Assembly: GCF_018687715.1 (NCBI RefSeq)
Contig: NC_056760.1
Location: 38,640,001 to 38,704,000, forward strand
Origin: Carya illinoinensis
Taxonomy: Eukaryota; Streptophyta; Magnoliopsida; Fagales; Juglandaceae
Reading direction: 5' to 3'
Length of the DNA stretch: 64,000 nt
Within the stretch, counting starts at the first letter, position 1. Every line of letters starts with the position of its first letter. A model generated the notes under the pieces. It was given only the letters and a program-made list of their open reading frames with translations, made no database searches and had not been told where the DNA came from. This document shows positions 57,441-64,000 of this stretch, in pieces. Position numbers and translations under genes: made by a program.

Positions 57441-59390
57441 TTTGAAAAAACTTCCAAACCCTACCTTAATATTGTTAGAACTAGTGGCCATGACAGGAGA
57501 AGATTCAAGAGAAAAGGCCAAAAGTGAAAAGGGTGGCCACTCGTCGTCGGCCACCACTGCCCCTCACCATCGACTCCTTCTCCACCCCACGACATGACCT
57601 TATTTCAAGGATTTCTAAGTTTCAAAACTCTAATACTAAGTACCTAACCCTCTGCTTGAGCCGCCTTTACCCAGCTTATTCTCTCTCTCTCTTCTCCCGT
57701 AGTGTAGCCATCCCTCCACTGCCCCTCTTTGTTCCCCACTGATTCAAAGTAAGTTCCTTTTTGGTTCATTTTTTTTTTTTTTAATTTTTGGTTGATTTTG
57801 CTTCCAAATTTGGGGTCTACTTGCACACCCAAAGACGATTCTAGATTTTTGGTTCACCACGGTCCACAATAAGTCCCTCCATTGCCCCTCACCATGTTGG
57901 TTGTGATTGGATGATTGCTATCTTAGTAATCTACAAGTCATGAGTAGGCAGTAGGCAAATGCGCACATATACACAAGAAAATAGATTTATATAATCTAGC
58001 TATACAAAGGGAGTATTTTTGCTCCGCCATGAGATGATTTATCTTGCCTCTAAGTATGAATATTGTTTTATTTCCTTACACGTGACTCCAGTCATGCAAG
58101 TAGAAATAGTTAATAACTTCTAGCAATAGGATTCAAAGGAAAATCAGCAATCTTTATGGATTGTAAGTCGAAGCTAGAATGATATTTGTTAAAGGATATT
58201 GATCTTCATATGAAGAGTTTCGATATTTTGATTTGGTGGAGGGTCAACTCCACCAAATATCTAGTTCTTGCTCTAATGGTAATAGATATCTTTAGTCACT
58301 ACGATCACTATCATAGCATTTGAGTCAGCATTTAGTAGGGAAGGCCATGTCCTGGATCCGTTTCGGAGTTCTTTGACTCCTAGAACTATAAAGGCTCTTG
58401 CGTGTGCACAAAACTAGTTGAAGTTCATTCCTATATGTTCGAGTCAAAGTTATTTGGATACAATTCATGATGTAGATAGTTATAAGTTAGACTCAAGTAA
58501 TATATTTAAATATATTTTTAAAATTTTTTCTTTATTTTGTTATTTTGTGATAGTAATTTCTTATATTTTAATATCTTAATGTAGAATTAACCATTAGGAC
58601 AACCAGTGTACTACATGAAGATGATTGAGGTTTGAGATGCATTTGTGATATTGTGTAACTGTTGTTTGTTTAATTTTGTTTCCTTGTTTTTATAAATTTA
58701 TGTAGACTTATTTTATTTCCTTACTAATCTTATCCTTTTTTCTTCAGGTACAATTTAGAATGACACTTGGAGTTTGGTTCTTTTATCGTTAACCTGTTGG
58801 AAATTTGTAATAGGAACATTTAATTTGGTTGGCACATGAAGTTTGTTTTATTGTTGTTAGGCTTCTTTTGTTGTTGGAATGAGAATTTAGAAAATATTAG
58901 TTGTTCTAGTTGAGAAGAAATAACATTATGATGGATGATGGGTTGGTTGGATAATTTGAGAGGTTGGCTGTGTTTCAGCACAACTTGGAATGGGAAGAAG
59001 CTCCCAATATTTAGTTTTGTTTGTTGTTGAAATGAGGACATGTAATTGGTTTTAATTTGTGTTGTTAGTTATGTAATTTAAATTTTAGTTTTAGCTTGTA
59101 TTACTTTTTGAGCGAATGATTTAGTTTTTTTTTACTATTTTAATTTGGCTTGTAAGCTATTGTAAATCAGCAGTGATTAGTTTTAGTTTTAGTTACATTT
59201 TTTGTTTTAACTTGTAGCTTAGTTTTTCAGTTTTGGTTATATTTTTAGTAAAGTTAAGTAAATAGTAGTGAATAATTTTGTTGTAGATTGTAATTTTTTT
59301 AAAAAATTGAAATTTGAAAGAGCACAAATTTTTATTTCTTTAAAAAATAGGTAAATATGAAGCTATATTCGACTCTGTTTTAATAAATTG
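57441..59390. other. Spacer, no supported gene
   Basis: A GC-richer patch at 57500-57750 gives a 72-codon frame without motifs. The remainder is AT-rich. Confidence 0.45.
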
Positions 59391-59406
59391 GAATCGGAAT
59401 CAGAAT

Positions 59407-60714
59407 TTTTTTTGATAAAAATATGCTTCATTGCATTCATTCATAAACGAAGTTACAACTGTGACTTATCAATACAGGAGAACCAGACTATAAGTCAACT
59501 AACGCAACTGCTCAGGAGCTTCCCCGCACATAAAGTGACGGGCATTGTCTTAACTTCTAAAACTCTCAAAAGAGAGAATAAACGCTCTGTATGACCAGAA
59601 ACGGGATGGCCCCTCCAACCCCCAGGGAGGCGGAATACGGGAGATACTATGAACAAACAGTCCAATAGCATATACCTAGATTAAAACTAAAAAACAGACA
59701 AACTCACAAAACATAAAACCAACAAACACAGCCCAACCACGAGAGCGCCAAGAAACTCTGACGGCACACCCTCCACAAGCAATCGGCATCACGAGTCCTA
59801 ACGGCACGAGCACCCAGCATGCGTACGGACCACAGCAACCTCCATAGCGGAGGCTGGCCATACGACTATCGGCCATAACATCGTCCGCCACTCTCAGCTC
59901 TTTGCCTGAGATTGTAACCGCTCAACAGCTCAGCACCTCACCGTGGACTTCACACGAAGACAAACAGAACAGCAAAACATAAAAACCCACGGGGGCATAG
60001 ATCGTGCAACACACAGACAAACTATAACCAAAACAACCACCTTCGGCGCCCAAAAAACCAACAAACAGACTACCCACCGGCTACACCAACCCACAGCAGC
60101 AGCAACCGTGCAAGAAAAAGAAACGCCGGCCGCCCAAAAGACTAGAAAAACAGAACACATAAACAGTCGGCAAAACAGAGGCCGAAGACTAAGAAACCAA
60201 AACAGAGGCAAAACGAACTCTGGGAGGAGACCGCCACTCGGAACCTGAACGACCGAAGACTAAGAAACCAAAGAAGCCGGGGAACTAGTCAGCAGATGGC
60301 CCCTTGGTGGCGCGTGGTAGCCACACGCCGCATAAAACCGAGCCTTCGTCCAGTGCGTACGGGCAACGCCTCACTCCGTTTGGCACCACGTTCGGTGGGC
60401 TTGTAGATCGGCGGCTGACCAACATCCTGGAGGGGTGCGTGTTGGCGGTCGGCGGCTGGACAGTCCGGATCGGCACTCCTCCCTTATTGGCTTGAAAAAA
60501 CAAAACGAAAGAAGAAAAAACGAAGAGAACAAACAGAGAAAAGGAAAAGGGAGGGGAGCAGGAGACGAAGCTCCCCCCCCCCCCCCGCGCGGTCGCGCGC
60601 CTGGGTTGTGGAGAGAGAGGTTTTGGAGTTTCGGAGAGAGGTTTCAGGGGGGGTTTTTTTTGCCGTGAGTTTGGAAAATACTAGTTGAGCTCCTCAAACT
60701 TACCGCTTAGTTTA
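59407..60714 (-). mobile_element. Non-LTR retroposon without ORFs, 1.3 kb
   Basis: Bounded by the 16-bp direct repeat gaatcggaatcagaat (59391-59406 and 60715-60730). Read minus, it has a CT/GC-rich 5' part (including C15 on plus at about 60570-60586), no reverse transcriptase, and ends 'gaatgaatgcaatgaagc' followed by 'atatttttatcaaaaaaaa'. Structure parallels 28069-28935. A deletion derivative of a LINE or a dedicated non-autonomous family. Confidence 0.75.
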
Positions 60715-60730
60715 GAATCGGAATCAGAAT

Positions 60731-63140
60731 AGAGAATACACAAGTAGGAGTTAGAAATAGGATTCAAAGTCCACCAAAGGCATAGTTAGAATCAAATTTA
60801 GGAGATTCTTGCCCGGATGTAATACGATACTCTACCTAGAATACTATTATGATTTTAATGTTCAATGTGTGTGGGTAGAAATCATAGTTTTGAATTCCGT
60901 TCTACTCTGGCTAGACTTTTTTGTCCGGTGGAGTATCCAATACACCAAATCTCATTGTTTCGTTTTGCTCTAAATTCCGGCCGTTTCGGTTTGTTTTGGC
61001 CATTTCGATCAAATTCTAATCATTTCGGTCGGAATTGGTATTCCGACTCTTGTTTTGTTTTAGACTATTTTTATAATTTTCTTATACTTGGATAATATTT
61101 ATGTAAATTTTAAAGTCAAATGGTATTTAATTAGTTCTAAAATATAAAATGTATTTATATAATTTTAATTTTTTTGTAACTTTAAGTATGTCCCCTCATT
61201 CTTTTTTTTTAATATCATTATTTTTAATATTTTTTCCATTCTTTTTCTTTCTTTGTTTCTATTTCTCAACCCAAATTTGTGTTTTTTTAAACTTATATTT
61301 ATTTTATAAATCTTCAATTATTCTATATATATATACACATATACATGATACATATTTATATATATATTTATGTATTTATTATATTAGTTAGTAGTTTATA
61401 TATACATAGAATTATTTATATAATATATAATTAATTTCGAAACGGTATAAGTATCAAAATATTTCATTTAAGTATTTTGATAAAGATGGATAGGGGAATG
61501 GTATCAAAGCTTTGGTAGAAATAACATATTACTTAAAATGAATAATATTATATATAGTTATTTTTATATACTCTTTATATATTTTATTGATATGATTGAT
61601 TGTATTAATTTTTTTAATATATATCTAATCATATTAATAAAATGTATAAAAAATTACATAATAATAATTGTAAATAGAATTCTTGATATGGAAGCTGCAA
61701 GGTTGAAAAAGCTCAAAATCCCCCGCCCCGATGTTCTTGGCGAGCCGCTTTACGAAAGGGAGGAGGCCAGACAGCCACCGGGGCCCACCGTCGACGGGAT
61801 TACTCAGTACGAAACCTTTTACAGTGGGCCAGCGGCGCGGCATCAACCTCTCGCCATCCATCGGTCACCGACTCTCACTCTATGCTGTCTGTCGTCCTCT
61901 GATCACCACACATACAAATCCACCCTTATCCATCCTCCAAGGTTTTATGTCCATTAATGCCCTGTCTTCGGTTTCCCTTCGTCATCTTTACGGCACACCT
62001 ACACTACAGATTCATCAGTCCGCATCTTTCTTGCTCTTTGGGTTCGGACTGCTTATAAAAATCATGCACTGGTCCTATTTCTACTCTAGAGCTCTATAAC
62101 AGAACCCTCGAAATGACGGACGTGATGTTCAACCACTTTTACTTGCCACATTGCGCTAGAACATGTTTTCAATCCCTTCAGTCGATTCATCCAACATGTT
62201 TATTGGAGAAGGTTTAGGATTCTGTATGTCCACCCATATTCGCAACTCAGGGAAGGGAAATTAATTGGGGGTGCAATTCTTGCAAAATCAACGACATTCC
62301 TGTCCCGAGCGTTCAACTTTTCAACAATAAAATAAAATGGTGAATATTACAAAAGAAAGCACTTGAAGTCTTGAACATTTTCTCTCTCTCTCAAATTAAA
62401 AAAAAAAATAACAGTCCGAGGTAAAAGTTCCTATAATAATAATAATAATAATAATGGGCTACCGATTCGAATTTTTTTCAAATAAATGATGTTGGCTTAC
62501 TCAATTTTGAGCTGCATAGGTTTGAAATATGCCAAATTCACCTAACTATTTCCAGTGAAAAGTGGAAGGAGAATATTATCATGAAATTAACAAACATTAT
62601 ATGTGCTTTGTGCATCATATATATGTTAGGCCATATATGTGATCTCTCAAGAATGTAATCTCCCCAGATGCTTTTATTCTGTACAATCCAAACTTTCAAT
62701 AAAGTTTATATTTTTCGCATACGGTATACAGGTACTAGAAATAGTTAAAAAGACGGGCGGAAAAGGGAGGAATAATTGCTTGTCCTAAAAGTTCCTTGCC
62801 CAAAAGTTTCTCAATTCGAAACCCAAATTACCCGGTGTATGTTTACGTGAACGAGATAAGATGGACCCAAAATGTGTGGCGATACTTCCACGTGGCGGAC
62901 ACAGAACTCATACGGAGAGGAGTGGATCACCCATAACGGAGGAACTGGTCCAAGTGTTGCCGGTAAAACGTACACCAAGCCAAGTTACCGGTTAGGACCA
63001 GTTATAGTTACGAGGATCAAAGTTTAAAAGGTGTTGGGGGGTTTAAACTTGGAGAGGTTGGGTGGTTTTCTGGGGGGTTTTTTTTATGATCAGACAAAAC
63101 CCAGTTTGATAGGTGAGAATTTTATTTTATTTTTCGTTCT
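60731..63140. other. AT-rich spacer
   Basis: No supported gene. 61680-62100 is a GC-richer island with a 139-codon frame lacking recognisable motifs. A (taa)n run at about 62430-62455. A G-box CCACGTGG at 62888-62895 may belong to the next gene's promoter. Confidence 0.45.
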
Positions 63141-63371
63141 GATGGAAAACTTTGATGAATCTGGCAGGTGCTCCTTCGTCAAGTTAGGACCCAGATCATA
63201 CCTTTAGTTTTTACATTTGTTTTTTGGTCTTCACATTCCACCAATTCATCGTTGTTTTGGGTCATCTATTGTTGCAATACTCTTCTTCTTCCATTTTAAA
63301 GGGAAGATTCATGCTTTACAGCGCGCCCACCAAACCCCCCCCCCCTTCTCTTTCTTTTTCCTTCTTCTTCC

Positions 63372-63372
<1 letters not shown>

Positions 63373-63411
<39 letters not shown>
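63373..63411 (+). repeat. (CT)n microsatellite in probable leader
   Basis: Nearly pure ct repeats preceded by C/T-rich sequence. Further (ct)n and (ttc)n tracts occur at 63905-63966, and T-run to the window end. Confidence 0.9.
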
Positions 63412-63416
<5 letters not shown>

Positions 63417-63437
63417 AGTAATGTGAAAACGTTTAAG

Positions 63438-63554
63438 ATGTCTGATTTCGTCAGAAGTTGTTCCCGTAAGGGTTTAGGGTATCCCAAAACCCGTTTCGGG
63501 AAGAAAATGAAGTATCATTTTCTGCCATTATTTTTTTCTGAAGGTTCTCCCTAG
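63438..63554 (+). other. Possible upstream ORF in 5' leader
   Basis: ATG 63438 to TAG, 38 codons (MSDFVRSCSRKGLGYPKTR...), rich in basic residues, directly after the CT-rich leader. No family recognised; may be chance or a conserved uORF. Confidence 0.3.
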
Positions 63555-63639
63555 GGTATTTGCTGATGTGTTTTGGCTTTCTTTTTCTTTCTCCCATTTT
63601 TTTTAATATAATTGTTAATGCAGTTTCTGTTTGGATTTA

Positions 63640-63722
63640 CAGAGACTGAGGTATATATGTCCTTGGCTCAGGTGGGCATAAATTGTCCTCGATGATGGGG
63701 TTGCTCGAATACCTATTTAAAT
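63640..63722 (+). CDS. Putative first coding exon of a gene leaving the window
   Basis: An acceptor-like 'ggatttacag' ends near 63641. An exon-like stretch contains ATGATG at 63692 reading MMGLLEYLFK and is followed by a strong donor gtaagt (63723-63728). The promoter-like G-box and CT-rich leader upstream fit a plus-strand gene. Too short to identify the product; the next exon is not convincingly visible before the window ends. Confidence 0.3.
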
Positions 63723-64000
63723 GTAAGTCTTTTTGTCTGCTTCCAACGGACCGTGTAAGATATTAATTTTCTTTTGTTTATTGTTCAATCGCTAGCATAA
63801 ATTTTTTATTAGTCCTATTCTATGATGCAGCTCTATCTCTGGTTATTTTTTTTTTCAACTTTGCTTGGATCATCATCCCAAGATGGTGATGATTTGAGCC
63901 ATTTCTTCTCTCTCTCTCTCTCTCTCTCTCTTCTTCTTCCTTTCTTCTTCTTCTTCTTCTTCTTCTTTTTCCTTTTTTTTTTTTTTTTTTTTTTTTTTTT

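Noticed and set aside
57524..57742. 72-codon ORF in a GC-richer patch.
   Set aside because: No motif, no splice context, no repeat explanation; chance frame cannot be excluded.
59943..60668. ORFs of 60-100 codons on both strands.
   Set aside because: They lie wholly within the 59407-60714 retroposon and lack motifs.
61538..61957. 139-codon ORF including 'MEAARLKKLKIPRPDVLGEP'.
   Set aside because: N-terminal third is AT-rich junk and no family is recognised; possibly a gene fragment, but unsupported.

Overview
The window looks like a repeat-rich stretch of a woody eudicot nuclear genome. The evidence is intron-bearing plant genes, plant Ty1/Copia and Ty3/Gypsy elements, L1-type LINE fragments and many MITEs. 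One abundant MITE family, recognisable by 'gatgagatgagat' and 'ttaatattattattgtttt' cores, is of a kind I associate with Fagales such as walnut and hickory. That placement is inference only. Only two protein genes look intact: a 4-hydroxy-4-methyl-2-oxoglutarate aldolase / RraA-like gene (CDS 8021-8521, minus) and a ten-exon oxysterol-binding-protein-related gene of the ORP3 type (48736-54966, plus). Almost everything else is transposon-derived or duplicated.

1-7.1 kb: remnants of a small Copia family with LTRs of about 190 bp. Element A runs plus-strand to a 3' LTR at 3476-3664. Its pol is mostly decayed, is interrupted by a SINE, and contains an oppositely oriented reading frame with its own TATA box. 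Next to it an inverted copy of gag/integrase (3846-5290), a universal-stress-protein-like fragment (5733-6020) and an inverted LTR (6897-7085) form a mosaic. 7.1-10.7 kb: the intact RraA-like gene with a 5'UTR intron, then AT-rich spacer. 10.8-15.6 kb: Copia element B with GAAAA target duplications, one intact gag ORF, and the same antisense cassette as element A.

15.6-27 kb: a nest of segmental duplications. Two RraA-like pseudogenes (15949-16451 and 24236-24712), an inverted fragment of the intact RraA gene (18787-19160), direct copies of a MITE-rich block (17811-18785 versus 21241-23340), and an inverted repeat (19162-21240 versus 25196-26574). MITE presence or absence orders the events. 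A processed universal-stress-protein pseudogene sits in an A-tract at 21792-22877. 27-30.7 kb: LTR-like sequence, a short non-LTR retroposon with about 20-bp target duplications, and a Copia gag/protease fragment.

30.76-39.80 kb: a full-length Ty3/Gypsy chromovirus-like element (Tekay/Del-like) with 2-kb LTRs, ATATT target duplications, and many stop codons of the C-to-T type. 39.8-46.5 kb: LINE fragments, a second LTR-like piece and a Mutator-type foldback MITE with a 9-bp target duplication. 48.6-55 kb: the ORP gene. 55-63 kb: AT-rich spacer, small duplications and a second ORF-less retroposon (59407-60714). 63.1-64 kb: the probable 5' end of another plus-strand gene, with CT-rich leader and a possible upstream ORF, running out of the window.
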